Positions 9,980 through 17,571 of a stretch of 64,000 nt of DNA are shown here, one piece after another. How positions within the stretch are numbered: the first letter of the stretch is position 1; the number at the start of each line of letters is the position of its first letter. Both the position numbers and the translations under genes were made by a program. The stretch is from an uncultured Lachnospiraceae bacterium (GTDB lineage Bacteria; Bacillota; Clostridia; Lachnospirales; Lachnospiraceae): assembly GCA_902789735.1 (NCBI GenBank), contig CADAOZ010000002.1, positions 62,001-126,000 on the forward strand. Reading direction: 5' to 3'. The notes below the pieces were generated by a model that did no database searches, had not been told where the DNA came from, and worked only from the letters and a program-made list of their open reading frames with translations.

Positions 9980-10341
9980 GCTTACCTCTTTCCGCCATTC
10001 TCTAATGGCTTTTTCTGGAACGCACCGCCTGAGCAAGGGGACGTTCCGTAACGTTCCTTCCGGAACAGTTTGTCTACAGCGGACATCAGCGCATAGCCTT
10101 TAGGGACTGGCATCTTTCCCGCTCTTTTTCCTTCAGCAGCCTGCTGTCTGACTGCCTCCGGCGCCGCCTGCCTCTCTCCCGCCTTACAGATAAGGAAGGG
10201 AGGATGTCATACTAGTAGAGGTTTGTTTATTAACAACCGCACAAGGTGCAGATGTTGTCTTGCTTTGCTCTGTAAGAGCTGCCTTTTTTAAGATCTTTGA
10301 TTCTCAAGATCTTACATTCTGAGAATTATCCGTCCCGCAGA
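9980..10341 (-). promoter_or_regulatory. Long rpsJ-rplC spacer with competing inverted repeats
   Basis: No gene is apparent in these 362 bases. The rpsJ-proximal end has two mutually exclusive pairings: ATTCTCA/TGAGAAT (7 bp, spanning about 10300-10326) and two copies of the self-complementary AAGATCTT (about 10289-10296 and 10306-10313). An imperfect palindrome around the TACTAGTA sequence lies near 10210-10217. No clear T-run follows on the minus strand, and no convincing promoter was found. An RNA regulatory or processing role is possible. Confidence 0.4.
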
Positions 10342-10659
10342 TTATTTGTTCTTCATCTTGATGTCGATGTAGACACCGGCGGGCATTTCCAGACGCTGCA
10401 GAGCATCTACAGTCTTCTGGGTGGGTGTAAGGATGTCGATCAGTCTCTTATGGGTCCTCTGCTCGAACTGCTCACGGCTGTCCTTATATTTGTGGACCGC
10501 GCGAAGGATGGTGACGACCTCCTTCTTGGTGGGAAGCGGCACAGGTCCGGAAACCTGGGATCCTGTCTTCCTGACTGTGTCGATGATCTTGCGGGCAGAC
10601 GCGTCTACCAGCTGATGATCGTACGCCTTAAGTGTAATTCTCATTACCGAATTTGCCAT
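10342..10659 (-). CDS. rpsJ: 30S ribosomal protein S10
   Basis: First gene of the S10 operon; S10 also acts as NusE in antitermination. It has 105 residues with the conserved [22 protein letters not shown] and [21 protein letters not shown] precedes the ATG. About 250 nt of leader separate it from the promoter at 10919-10947. No tuf or fusA gene precedes it. Confidence 0.97.
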   Translation of the reverse strand: MANSVMRITLKAYDHQLVDASARKIIDTVRKTGSQVSGPVPLPTKKEVVTILRAVHKYKDSREQFEQRTHKRLIDILTPTQKTVDALQRLEMPAGVYIDIKMKNK

Positions 10660-10918
10660 AAAAAAATAGCCTCCTTCTTTTCGTACTTTTTAGTTAGTAC
10701 GACAAGCGGCGACTGTACACACTTCCGGGTGTTTCCTGCTTCCATACGGACGCAGGAACCCACACGTTGTTTCTGCTCTAACCGGCAGACGTTGATTGGT
10801 ACAGTGACTTGTCGTCAGATTCTCGGGCTCTGCGGCCCCAGACATTCGCTCCACGGAAAACCTGTCATACATGACAGCAACCTCACGCTTCATAGCTATC
10901 AATGTCACAGCGACATTT
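10660..10918 (-). promoter_or_regulatory. Structured 5' leader of the S10 operon
   Basis: The leader between the promoter and rpsJ contains several small stems on the minus strand: AATGTCGC-TGTGACATT type near 10901-10917, TGTCAT/ATGACA near 10864-10876, CCTGC/GCAGG near 10736-10756, and GTACT/AGTAC near 10684-10699 just before the Shine-Dalgarno. Such leaders often carry ribosomal-protein feedback sites. I do not recognise a named class here. Confidence 0.5.
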
Positions 10919-10947
10919 ATTCTACAGGATATATTGCAGAAATGCAA
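10919..10947 (-). promoter_or_regulatory. Promoter of the S10-spc operon
   Basis: On the minus strand a -35 box TTGCAT (10942-10947) and a -10 box TAGAAT (10919-10924) are separated by exactly 17 bp. A/T-rich sequence lies upstream. It is the only good sigma-70-type promoter seen ahead of rpsJ and would drive the whole ribosomal operon. Confidence 0.75.
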
Positions 10948-11023
10948 GCATTATTTTCTCTGTTTTCAACAAAAATATGTCACAAATTTCGTGAAATAAT
11001 CCGACGTTTTCCTGTGCCATATT

Positions 11024-12388
11024 TCAGTCTGCCCTGTCCTGCCGGGGCAGTTTTCTGAAAAAGTCCGCGGCCAGGTACATGGCCGGAAAAAAGCCCAGTA
11101 CATAGGCCAGGGGCTGGGCCTCCTGGATTCCCGCAAGCCCCCGGAACCTGTCCAGGATCAGCAGGGAAGGGATAAAGAAGATACCGCTTCGCAGGGCGGA
11201 CAGGACCGAGGCCTGCAGACGCCTGCCCGTACTCTGGAAAAGCATCTCCGTCACCATGCAGGGCGGCAGAAGAAACAGGGCCGCGCACTGCAGGCGCAGG
11301 GCCCGGGTACCGATCCGGATGACATCCGGATCATCCCGGAATACCCCGATCAGGGAACCGGAACGCAGAAATACCAGAACGACCGCCGCTGCCAGGATAC
11401 TCTCCGCCAGCAGCATGGTAAAACGATAACCTTTGCGGAGACGGGAATATCTGCCCGCCCCGTAATTGAAGCCGCTGACCGGCTGGAATCCCTGTCCGAT
11501 CCCGATGGCAATGGAAAACACAAAGAAGACGATCCTGCTGACAATGCTCATTGCCGCCACCGCCGCGTCTCCGTAGACCGCCGCATGCGTATTCAGCAGT
11601 ACCGTGGTGATGCTGTTAAGCCCCTGCCGCAGCAGACTGGGAAAGCCTGTTGCCATTATATCCAGATACACCCCGGCGCCGGAAGCGGCTTTCCGGAGGG
11701 ACAGGCGGCTCTGGGACCTGCCGGTCAGAAACATGGACAGAAGAATGCCGAAGCTGACCATCTGGCTCAGGGCGGTGGACAGGCCCGCGCCCGCAATCCC
11801 CATCCTCAGCCCGAACATCAGAATGGGATCCCCGGCCATATTCAGAATCGCCCCGGTCATAAGGCCGACCATGCCCAGGGCCGCCTTTCCTTCATAACGT
11901 AGAATGTTGTTCATGGTCAGGCCGGAGGACATAAAAGGCGCCGCGATCAGGATATAGGTAATATAGGTTTTGGCAAAAGGGGCGATGGTTTCCGTACTGC
12001 CCAGGGCCGTGACCATGGGATCCAGGAACGCGAAACCGATGCAGGTGATGACCGCGCCGCAGACAAAGGATCCGAAAAAGCCGGAGGAAGCGTATACAGA
12101 AGCCCGCTCCGTATCGCGGCCGCCCAGTGCCCTGGCAATGGCACTGCCGGCCCCCTGGCCGAACATGAAGGCGAAGGCCTGGATGATCGACATGAATCCG
12201 AAGACAATACCGACCGCCCCCGAGGCACTGTTACCCAGCTGTCCGACAAAAGCCGTATCCACCAGGTTGTAGATATTGGTGATCAGCATACTGATAATAG
12301 AAGGAACGGACAGCTGCAGGATCAGCTTATGGACCGGGGTCCCCGTCATTTTCTGATATTGCCGCTGACTGTTCTGATTCTTTTCCAT
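11024..12388 (-). CDS. MATE family efflux transporter
   Basis: Multidrug/toxin exporter of the MATE superfamily in the cytoplasmic membrane, coupled to Na+ or H+. It has 454 residues, the normal size, with about 12 hydrophobic segments in two repeated halves. Family sequence is visible at PSIISMLITNIYNLVDTAFVGQLGN, followed by GQGAGSAIARALGG. The ATG at 12388 has AAGGAC about 8 nt upstream; the upstream in-frame codons cross the promoter and are excluded. The gene ends only about 75 bp before the S10 promoter with no obvious terminator, so readthrough into the ribosomal operon is possible. Substrate unknown. Confidence 0.9.
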   Translation of the reverse strand: MEKNQNSQRQYQKMTGTPVHKLILQLSVPSIISMLITNIYNLVDTAFVGQLGNSASGAVGIVFGFMSIIQAFAFMFGQGAGSAIARALGGRDTERASVYASSGFFGSFVCGAVITCIGFAFLDPMVTALGSTETIAPFAKTYITYILIAAPFMSSGLTMNNILRYEGKAALGMVGLMTGAILNMAGDPILMFGLRMGIAGAGLSTALSQMVSFGILLSMFLTGRSQSRLSLRKAASGAGVYLDIMATGFPSLLRQGLNSITTVLLNTHAAVYGDAAVAAMSIVSRIVFFVFSIAIGIGQGFQPVSGFNYGAGRYSRLRKGYRFTMLLAESILAAAVVLVFLRSGSLIGVFRDDPDVIRIGTRALRLQCAALFLLPPCMVTEMLFQSTGRRLQASVLSALRSGIFFIPSLLILDRFRGLAGIQEAQPLAYVLGFFPAMYLAADFFRKLPRQDRAD

Positions 12389-12455
12389 TCTCATCGTCCT
12401 TTTCCTGCGGCGGATCCCCGTCTCCGGGATCCGCCCGCATGCTCCGTATGTGTTT

Positions 12456-12519
12456 CTTCTATATATAATAGCGGTCGGACCGCAAGGCTGCATGCATCCT
12501 ATCACAGCGGCCGGACCGC
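12456..12519 (-). promoter_or_regulatory. MATE promoter with two palindromic operator-like sites
   Basis: On the minus strand, TTGCGG and TATAGA about 16 bp apart form a candidate promoter. The -35 box lies in the palindrome GCGGTCGGACCGC (12471-12483, arms GCGGTC/GACCGC). A second copy, GCGGCCGGACCGC, lies at 12507-12519, 36 bp upstream. Both are preceded in the transcript sense by CTTGCGGTCCG. Paired palindromes on a -35 box suggest repressor control of the exporter. The regulator is not identified. Confidence 0.55.
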
Positions 12520-12610
12520 AAGACCGCATAGAATCACGCTACCGCGGCTGCCGCAGGGTTCTTTTCTCCGGCTGCCGCCAGAGGCCCGCAGATACAAAAC
12601 AGTATTATAG

Positions 12611-12640
12611 CATAAAAAAGAGAGGTCCGGAGACCTCTCT
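12611..12640 (-). terminator. Terminator of the PutP-like symporter gene
   Basis: A perfect 9-bp stem AGAGAGGTC/GACCTCTCT with a 4-nt loop (12619-12640) is followed on the minus strand by T6 (12614-12619). It lies about 80 bp after the symporter stop codon. Confidence 0.85.
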
Positions 12641-12675
12641 TCCTCATTTTACAGATGGATGCAGCATGGACTGCC

Positions 12676-12735
12676 GCATGGCTGTCTGCCTTTTATTTGC
12701 CTGCGGCATGGCTGTCTGCGCTTTATTTGCCTGCG
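12676..12735. repeat. 30-bp tandem duplication at the 3' end of the symporter gene
   Basis: The last codons of the symporter gene, including its stop, are repeated just downstream with a period of 30 bp (12676-12705 and 12706-12735, two mismatches by eye). Read in the gene frame, the unit encodes ADSHAAGK followed by a stop, so the duplication sits mostly after the stop and does not change the protein. It probably arose by slippage. Confidence 0.7.
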
Positions 12736-14267
12736 GCATGGACCTCATCATAGATCTTCTGGATCTCGCGGTCGGGCTCGGGCGTAGCCAGGCTGACGAT
12801 CACGTTGACGATCAGAGAAAGGATGAAAGCCGGAAGCAGCTCATAAATGGACAGGATTCCACCCATAGGAGCAATCAGGAACTTCCAGATGAATACCATG
12901 GCGCCGCCTACGATCAGACCGGCCAGGGCACCGCTCTTATTGGACCGTTTCCAGAACAGGGACAGCAGCATGGCGGGACCGAACGTGGCGCCGAAGCCCG
13001 CCCAGGCAAAGGAAACGACACGGAATACGGAGCTGTTGGGATTCCAGGCCAGGACAATGGCGATAATGGCAATGCCGATAACGGTCGCTCTGGCGATGAT
13101 CATGTTCTTTCTGGCATCCAACTTGATACCCAGGAAATCCTGCATCAGGTCCTGGGATACGGAGGAAGCAGCCGCCAGCAGCTGGGAATCGGCAGTGGAC
13201 ATGGTCGCCGCCAGGATACCAGCCAGGATCACGCCTGCCATCAGGGCAAAGAAGAAACCGTGCTGGCTCATCAGGTCAGCCATTTTGATGATGATGGTCT
13301 CGGAATCAGAGCTGGTCTCCAGCAGGGGAATTCGGCCGGCCAGGGAAACACTGTAGCCGATGATACCGATCAGAATGGCCACGCCCATGCTGATCGCGCA
13401 CCAGACGGCCGCTATACGGCGGGACAGGACCAGTTCCTTCTCGTCACGGATGCCCATGAAACGGAGCAGGATGTGGGGCATACCGAAGTAGCCAAGGCCC
13501 CAGGCCAGGGTGGAGACGATCGGCAGGAAGCCGAAGGAACCCGCAGTCCCGTCCGCCCAGTTGTAACCCTGGGTAATATTCAGGTAGCCGGGAAGCTCTT
13601 TGGCGTTGGCAATGACCACATCCATGCCGCCCGCCTGACGGATTCCGAAAAATACGACCACTACAAGGGCGATGGACATGAAAATACTCTGGATCAGGTC
13701 CGTTGTGGATACGGCCAGGAATCCGCCAAGGGATGTATAGGAAACAATGATGACTGCGCCCACGATCATGGCCAGATGATATTCCACGCCGAACAGGCTG
13801 TTGAACAGGGTACCTACAGCCTTGAAGCCGGATGCGGTATAAGGAATAAAGAAAATCAGGATGATCAGAGCGGCGACCAGGGAAATACGATGCTGTTTAT
13901 CGCCGTAACGGTTGGAAAAGTATTCCGGGATCGTAAAGGCGCCCAGCCTCTCGGAATAACGGCGAAGCAGGCGGGAGACCAGCAGGAAGTTCAGATAAGT
14001 GCCCACAGCAAGACCGATGGCAGTCCATGTGACCTCCGCCAGGCCGGCGATATAGGCCAGTCCGGGCAGACCCATCAGCAGGTAGCTGCTCATGTCGGAG
14101 GCCTCCGCGCTCATGGCGGTGACCAGAGGGCCCAGGGAACGGCCGCCGATATAGAAGCCGTCGGAAGTATCCGCCGCGCCCTGCCGGTTAAAGATGACGC
14201 CGATCATCAGCATGGCGAACAGATAGGCAGCGATAGTTACAATGATCAGAATTTGTGCGGTTGTCAT
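12723..14267 (-). CDS. Sodium:solute symporter, PutP-like (SSF family)
   Basis: Na+-coupled importer of the SSF family in the cytoplasmic membrane, most like sodium/proline symporter PutP. It has 514 residues and about 13 membrane helices. N-terminal features include GFYIGGRSLGPLVTAMSAEASDMSSYLLMGLPG, where the conserved Ser/Asp of the Na+ site and the MGLPG turn fall; here it is read in two parts, GGRSLGPLVTAMSAEASDMS and SYLLMGLPG. AGGAGAG precedes the ATG. It lies downstream of a tetR gene but is separated from it by a large hairpin, so control by that regulator is only possible. Proline is the best guess for substrate. Confidence 0.88.
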   Translation of the reverse strand: MTTAQILIIVTIAAYLFAMLMIGVIFNRQGAADTSDGFYIGGRSLGPLVTAMSAEASDMSSYLLMGLPGLAYIAGLAEVTWTAIGLAVGTYLNFLLVSRLLRRYSERLGAFTIPEYFSNRYGDKQHRISLVAALIILIFFIPYTASGFKAVGTLFNSLFGVEYHLAMIVGAVIIVSYTSLGGFLAVSTTDLIQSIFMSIALVVVVFFGIRQAGGMDVVIANAKELPGYLNITQGYNWADGTAGSFGFLPIVSTLAWGLGYFGMPHILLRFMGIRDEKELVLSRRIAAVWCAISMGVAILIGIIGYSVSLAGRIPLLETSSDSETIIIKMADLMSQHGFFFALMAGVILAGILAATMSTADSQLLAAASSVSQDLMQDFLGIKLDARKNMIIARATVIGIAIIAIVLAWNPNSSVFRVVSFAWAGFGATFGPAMLLSLFWKRSNKSGALAGLIVGGAMVFIWKFLIAPMGGILSIYELLPAFILSLIVNVIVSLATPEPDREIQKIYDEVHAAGK

Positions 14268-14302
14268 AATCTCTCCTTTTCTATTGGGAACTCATAGCAG
14301 TC

Positions 14303-14308
14303 ATTCTA
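14303..14308 (-). promoter_or_regulatory. Putative -10 box of the symporter gene
   Basis: On the minus strand TAGAAT (14303-14308) lies 35 bp before the ATG with a weak TTTTGT 17 bp further upstream, inside the terminal T-rich part of the tetR terminator hairpin. Confidence 0.4.
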
Positions 14309-14332
14309 TCACAATCAGAAGCAGAACAAAAT

Positions 14333-14372
14333 AGAGAACGCAGTATAGAATGAATTCTGTACCGCGTTCTCT
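14333..14372 (-). terminator. Long palindrome between tetR and the symporter gene
   Basis: A 40-bp near-perfect inverted repeat with outer arms AGAGAACGC/GCGTTCTCT and further pairing inward (AGAAT/ATTCT) is followed on the minus strand by ATTTTG. It most likely ends the tetR transcript. Its symmetry also allows a protein-binding role. Confidence 0.6.
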
Positions 14373-14444
14373 GTTTATCCCTGAATATGGCTTAAATACT
14401 GGCTTTTTTAACTGTACATACAGCAGGAACAATCGTCAGATAAT

Positions 14445-15029
14445 TTACCCTCTGAACCGTTCCAGAAAGCCGGGCGTCATCCGGTCGGTATAGGCGACCA
14501 GAGAATACTCGCCGCCGCACAGACACCAGTCATACAGCAGGGCCCTTTCCCAGAGGGCATAGGCCTTGACGACTTCATTCTCGCTGTAGGCTGCGGATAT
14601 GGTCCCGGCCCGTCTGCCTTCGGCGGCGATCCGGCGCAGCAGGCGGAAATAGGTCCTGTTCCGGTCCAGCAGATGTTTTTCATTCTGGGCCAGCAGCTGG
14701 GAGGACAGCAGCCTTGTCAGCAGGTCCAGAGAAATGCTGTCCTCGATCATGACAAACAGGGCGTGATTCAGATAGATCATCCGCTCGATGGCATCCATGG
14801 AAGGATCCAGCTCCGTCCGGAGCGATTCATATTTCTCATCAAAGACATAGGCCAGTGTACCCAGCAGGGCATCCTTGCCCTCGAAGTAATGATAGAAGGA
14901 TCCCCGGGAGGTCTGGGAGGCGTTCACGATATCCTCAATGGTGGTTTCCTCATATCCGTTTTCATAAAACAGCTTCCAGGCCGCGGAAATGATCCTGCCG
15001 CGGGTATTGCGCGTATTCTTTTTGGGCAT
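14445..15029 (-). CDS. TetR/AcrR family transcriptional regulator
   Basis: DNA-binding repressor-type protein, 194 residues. The N-terminal helix-turn-helix is clear (TTIEDIVNASQTSRGSFYHYF at about residues 30-50, read as IEDIVNASQTSRGSFYHYF). The C-terminal ligand-binding half is not diagnostic. The ATG at 15029 follows GGAG by 6 nt; an upstream GTG at 15047 is less likely. It has its own promoter at 15102-15130. Its target may be the downstream symporter, but no shared operator was found. Confidence 0.88.
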   Translation of the reverse strand: MPKKNTRNTRGRIISAAWKLFYENGYEETTIEDIVNASQTSRGSFYHYFEGKDALLGTLAYVFDEKYESLRTELDPSMDAIERMIYLNHALFVMIEDSISLDLLTRLLSSQLLAQNEKHLLDRNRTYFRLLRRIAAEGRRAGTISAAYSENEVVKAYALWERALLYDWCLCGGEYSLVAYTDRMTPGFLERFRG

Positions 15030-15101
15030 GTCAGACTCCTTTGTCACTTAGTCCTCTCCCGCAGGCAGCCTAAGGTCCGCGGGTTCCCCTGTATCGCAAA
15101 C

Positions 15102-15130
15102 AGCATACCACAATCCGCCTTTTCCGGCAA
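15102..15130 (-). promoter_or_regulatory. Promoter of the tetR gene at 15 kb
   Basis: Minus-strand TTGCCG (15125-15130) and TATGCT (15102-15107) are spaced by 17 bp. The distance to the ATG is about 70 bp. Confidence 0.6.
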
Positions 15131-15176
15131 AAGGCAGGCCCGTCCGGCCCGGACCGGAGGGCCGCACCGGATGATG

Positions 15177-15236
15177 CCGGCAGTGCTGTCACCGGCAGTG
15201 CTGTCACCGGCAGTGCTGTCGCCGGCAGGCCTGTCC
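15177..15236. repeat. 15-bp tandem repeat upstream of galM
   Basis: Three near-identical copies of CCGGCAGTGCTGTCA at 15177, 15192 and 15207, plus a degenerate fourth at 15222-15236, in an intergenic stretch between the divergent tetR and galM promoters. Function unknown. It is about 25 bp upstream of the galM -35 box. Confidence 0.75.
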
Positions 15237-15261
15237 GTGTCCGGAACCGGGGGAAAGAGGA

Positions 15262-15290
15262 TTGAAAGCGGGACTGCCTTTTGCTACAAT
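15262..15290 (+). promoter_or_regulatory. Promoter of galM
   Basis: TTGAAA (15262-15267) and TACAAT (15285-15290) with a 17-bp spacer. Transcription would start near 15297, which rules out the open frame's first ATG at 15262 as the translation start. Confidence 0.75.
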
Positions 15291-15339
15291 GAAAGGCGAC
15301 GAAAACGTTTTTGTATTTCCTGAAAAAGGGGGTTCTCAC

Positions 15340-16386
15340 ATGGCTATGATTTTTAAAGAAGCATTTGGCATCACAAAAGACGGCATTCCCGTCGACCGGT
15401 ATTCCATGACCAATGCATCCGGCATGCAGGTCGATTTCCTGACCTACGGCGCCGCGGTCCAGAAGATCCTGATCCCGACCGGGGACGGCCGCTATACCGA
15501 TGTGGCCCTGGGCTACAACACGCTGGAAGATTATGAGAACGGCAGCAGCAACCACGGTGCCCTGGTAGGCCGTTTTGCCAACCGGATCAAAGATGCCGTT
15601 TTTACGCTGGACGGTGTCACCTGGCAGCTGGAAGCCAATGACGGCCCCAACCATCTGCACGGAACCTATCCCAGGACCGTTTTCGCGGCGCATGAAGAGA
15701 ACGGTGCCCTGATCATGGAATATACCAGCCCTGACGGCGAGGAAGGCTACCCCGGCACCCTGCAGCTTAAGATCACCTATACCCTGGAAGAGGACAATAC
15801 CCTCCGCATGGTCTACGAGGCCGAGACGGACAAGCCTACGGTCCTCAATCTGACCAACCATACTTATTTCAATCTGCGCGGCCAGGATGGTTCCACCTGT
15901 GCCGATACCGTACTGACTCTGGCAGCCGACCGCTTTGCGGAAGGAAGCGCCGGCAATCTGCCCACCGGCAGATTCCTTCCGGTCGACGGAACACCCATGG
16001 ATTTCCGGAAGGGCCGCAGGATCGGTGACGGACTGGACCTTGCCTATGAACAGATCCGCCTGTCCAAAGGCTATGACCATTCCTTTGTGCTGGACGCGGA
16101 AGAAGGAAAGGAAAAATGGTTCGCCTGCGCGGAAGATCCGGCCAGCCCCATCCGTCTGGACTGCTGGACCACCCAGCCCGGCGTACAGCTCTATACCGCC
16201 AATTACGTCCATACCGACAATGTGGCGCACAGCAAAGCCGGCGGATCTTATCCGGAATACGGTGCCTTCTGTCTGGAGACCCAGCACCATCCCTGCAGCC
16301 CCAACTATCCCCAGTTCCCGTCCACGGTCCTGCGCCCCGGCGAGAAATACTGCCAGTCTACCGCTTACAAGTTCACTGTCAAATAA
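15340..16386 (+). CDS. galM: Aldose 1-epimerase (mutarotase)
   Basis: Interconverts alpha and beta anomers of hexoses such as galactose and glucose in the cytoplasm. It has 348 residues, the usual GalM size. Family marks include LGYNTLEDYENGSSNHGALV, GRFANRI, the catalytic histidines in NDGPNHLHGT and VLNLTNHTYFNLRG, and the C-terminal GAFCLETQHHPCSPN with the general-base glutamate. AAGGGGG precedes the ATG by 7 nt. It appears to be a single-gene unit ended by two hairpins. Confidence 0.95.
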   Translation: MAMIFKEAFGITKDGIPVDRYSMTNASGMQVDFLTYGAAVQKILIPTGDGRYTDVALGYNTLEDYENGSSNHGALVGRFANRIKDAVFTLDGVTWQLEANDGPNHLHGTYPRTVFAAHEENGALIMEYTSPDGEEGYPGTLQLKITYTLEEDNTLRMVYEAETDKPTVLNLTNHTYFNLRGQDGSTCADTVLTLAADRFAEGSAGNLPTGRFLPVDGTPMDFRKGRRIGDGLDLAYEQIRLSKGYDHSFVLDAEEGKEKWFACAEDPASPIRLDCWTTQPGVQLYTANYVHTDNVAHSKAGGSYPEYGAFCLETQHHPCSPNYPQFPSTVLRPGEKYCQSTAYKFTVK

Positions 16387-16393
16387 GAAAACC

Positions 16394-16448
16394 GGAACAG
16401 GCCCTGTTCCTTTGTCCGGCGGCATCTGTCCGGCAGATGCCGCCGGAC
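16394..16448 (+). terminator. Double hairpin terminator of galM
   Basis: First stem GGAACAG/CTGTTCC (16394-16410) followed by TTTG, then a perfect 15-bp stem (16414-16428 with 16434-16448, loop TCCGG) followed by a T-rich stretch. Confidence 0.8.
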
Positions 16449-16450
16449 GA

Positions 16451-16479
16451 TTTACTTTCCCCCCAAAACAGTGTAGACT
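16451..16479 (+). promoter_or_regulatory. Promoter of the methyltransferase gene
   Basis: TTTACT (16451-16456) and TAGACT (16474-16479) are 17 bp apart. The spacer holds a CCCCCCAAAACA block that recurs in the candidate promoter at 41734-41763. A second TACAAT lies at 16485-16490. The 110-nt leader contains a GTCTCC/GGAGAC stem. Confidence 0.5.
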
Positions 16480-16603
16480 TGGGATACAATGCCCGCTGTA
16501 AGGCGGTTCGTCTCCTCTTCCGGCTGCAAGTCACACGGACGGAGACCACTGCGGCGCAGCCGGGCTGCAAACCAAATAGAAATGATAAGGAATACAGAAT
16601 ATT

Positions 16604-17479
16604 ATGTGGATCGCGGATCAATGGAAAGACTATCAGGTACTGGACACCTCCGGCGGGGAAAAGCTGGAACTCTGGGGCAGCTATAAGCTGATCCGGCCCG
16701 ACCCCCAGGTCATCTGGGAGACGCCCCGGGGCCGCCAGTGGAAAAAGCCCAACGGCCATTACCACAGGAGCAGCAAAGGCGGCGGGGAATGGGAATTCTT
16801 CGACCTGCCCCAGGAATGGATCATCCATTACAGGGATCTCAATTTCAACCTCAAGCCCTTCAGCTTCAAGCATACAGGCCTGTTTCCGGAACAGGCCGTC
16901 AACTGGGACTGGTGCGCCGGGCTGATCCGCCGGGCTGTCTCTTCCGGCAGACAGGTCAAGGTGCTCAACCTGTTCGCCTATACAGGCGGAGCCACCGTAT
17001 CCGCCGCAAAGGCAGGGGCGGCTGTCACCCATGTGGACGCTTCCAAAGGTATGGTGACATGGGCCAAAGAAAATGCCCATATCTCCGGCCTGCAGGACGC
17101 CCCCATCCGCTGGCTGGTCGATGACTGCGGCAAATTCGTGGAGCGGGAGATCCGCCGGGGCAACACTTATGACGCCATCATTATGGATCCGCCTTCCTAT
17201 GGACGGGGACCCAAGGGGGAGATCTGGAAAATGGAGACCAGCATTTATCCCTTCCTGCAGAAATGCATGCAGCTGCTCTCGGACGATCCCCTGTTCGTCC
17301 TGCTCAACTCCTATACGACCGGCCTGCAGCCGGCCGTCCTGAACTACCTGCTGCATACCGCCATCGACCCGCTCCGCAAAGGAGAAACGGAAGCCGACGA
17401 GGTGGGCCTGCCGGTGGTCTCCAACGGCCTGGTCCTGCCCTGCGGCGCCGCCGGACGCTGGACCGCAGACGGAATCTGA
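16604..17479 (+). CDS. Class I SAM-dependent rRNA methyltransferase, RlmI/RlmK-like
   Basis: Probably methylates rRNA using S-adenosylmethionine. It has 291 residues. The SAM-binding loop is VLNLFAYTGGATVSAAKAGA (about residues 120-139), the acidic residue of motif II is in VTHVDASKGM, and the catalytic-type motif DPPSYG is at about residue 197. This pattern matches the COG1092 group containing RlmI and the RlmK half of RlmKL. The PUA domain of full RlmI is absent, and the N-terminus is short. The Shine-Dalgarno is weak (AAGGAA about 12 nt upstream). Confidence 0.82.
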   Translation: MWIADQWKDYQVLDTSGGEKLELWGSYKLIRPDPQVIWETPRGRQWKKPNGHYHRSSKGGGEWEFFDLPQEWIIHYRDLNFNLKPFSFKHTGLFPEQAVNWDWCAGLIRRAVSSGRQVKVLNLFAYTGGATVSAAKAGAAVTHVDASKGMVTWAKENAHISGLQDAPIRWLVDDCGKFVEREIRRGNTYDAIIMDPPSYGRGPKGEIWKMETSIYPFLQKCMQLLSDDPLFVLLNSYTTGLQPAVLNYLLHTAIDPLRKGETEADEVGLPVVSNGLVLPCGAAGRWTADGI

Positions 17480-17514
17480 GCAGCGCCTGTAAACAATCAT
17501 ATGAACCCAAAGAA

Positions 17515-17551
17515 AGAGACTGCATGGAATGCTTCTTTCCATGCAGTCTCT
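17515..17551. terminator. Bidirectional terminator between convergent genes
   Basis: A perfect 15-bp stem (17515-17529 with 17537-17551, loop of 7) lies between the convergent methyltransferase and acyl-CoA ligase genes. T-rich sequence follows on the plus strand (TGTGTTATTTT) and a weaker TTTCTTT follows on the minus strand. Confidence 0.85.
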
Positions 17552-17571
17552 GTGTTATTTTGCTTTTCCGG

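Noticed and set aside
10660-10918. T-box or other tRNA-sensing leader upstream of rpsJ
   Set aside because: No T-box sequence or specifier loop is visible, and the gene is ribosomal.
12450-14297. Plus-strand open frame of 615 codons opposite the PutP-like symporter
   Set aside because: It is antisense to a clear SSF gene, has odd Gln/His-rich composition and no family match. It is a shadow caused by high GC.
15070-16425. Minus-strand open frame of 451 codons over galM
   Set aside because: It covers the galM gene and its promoter on the wrong strand. galM has full family motifs.
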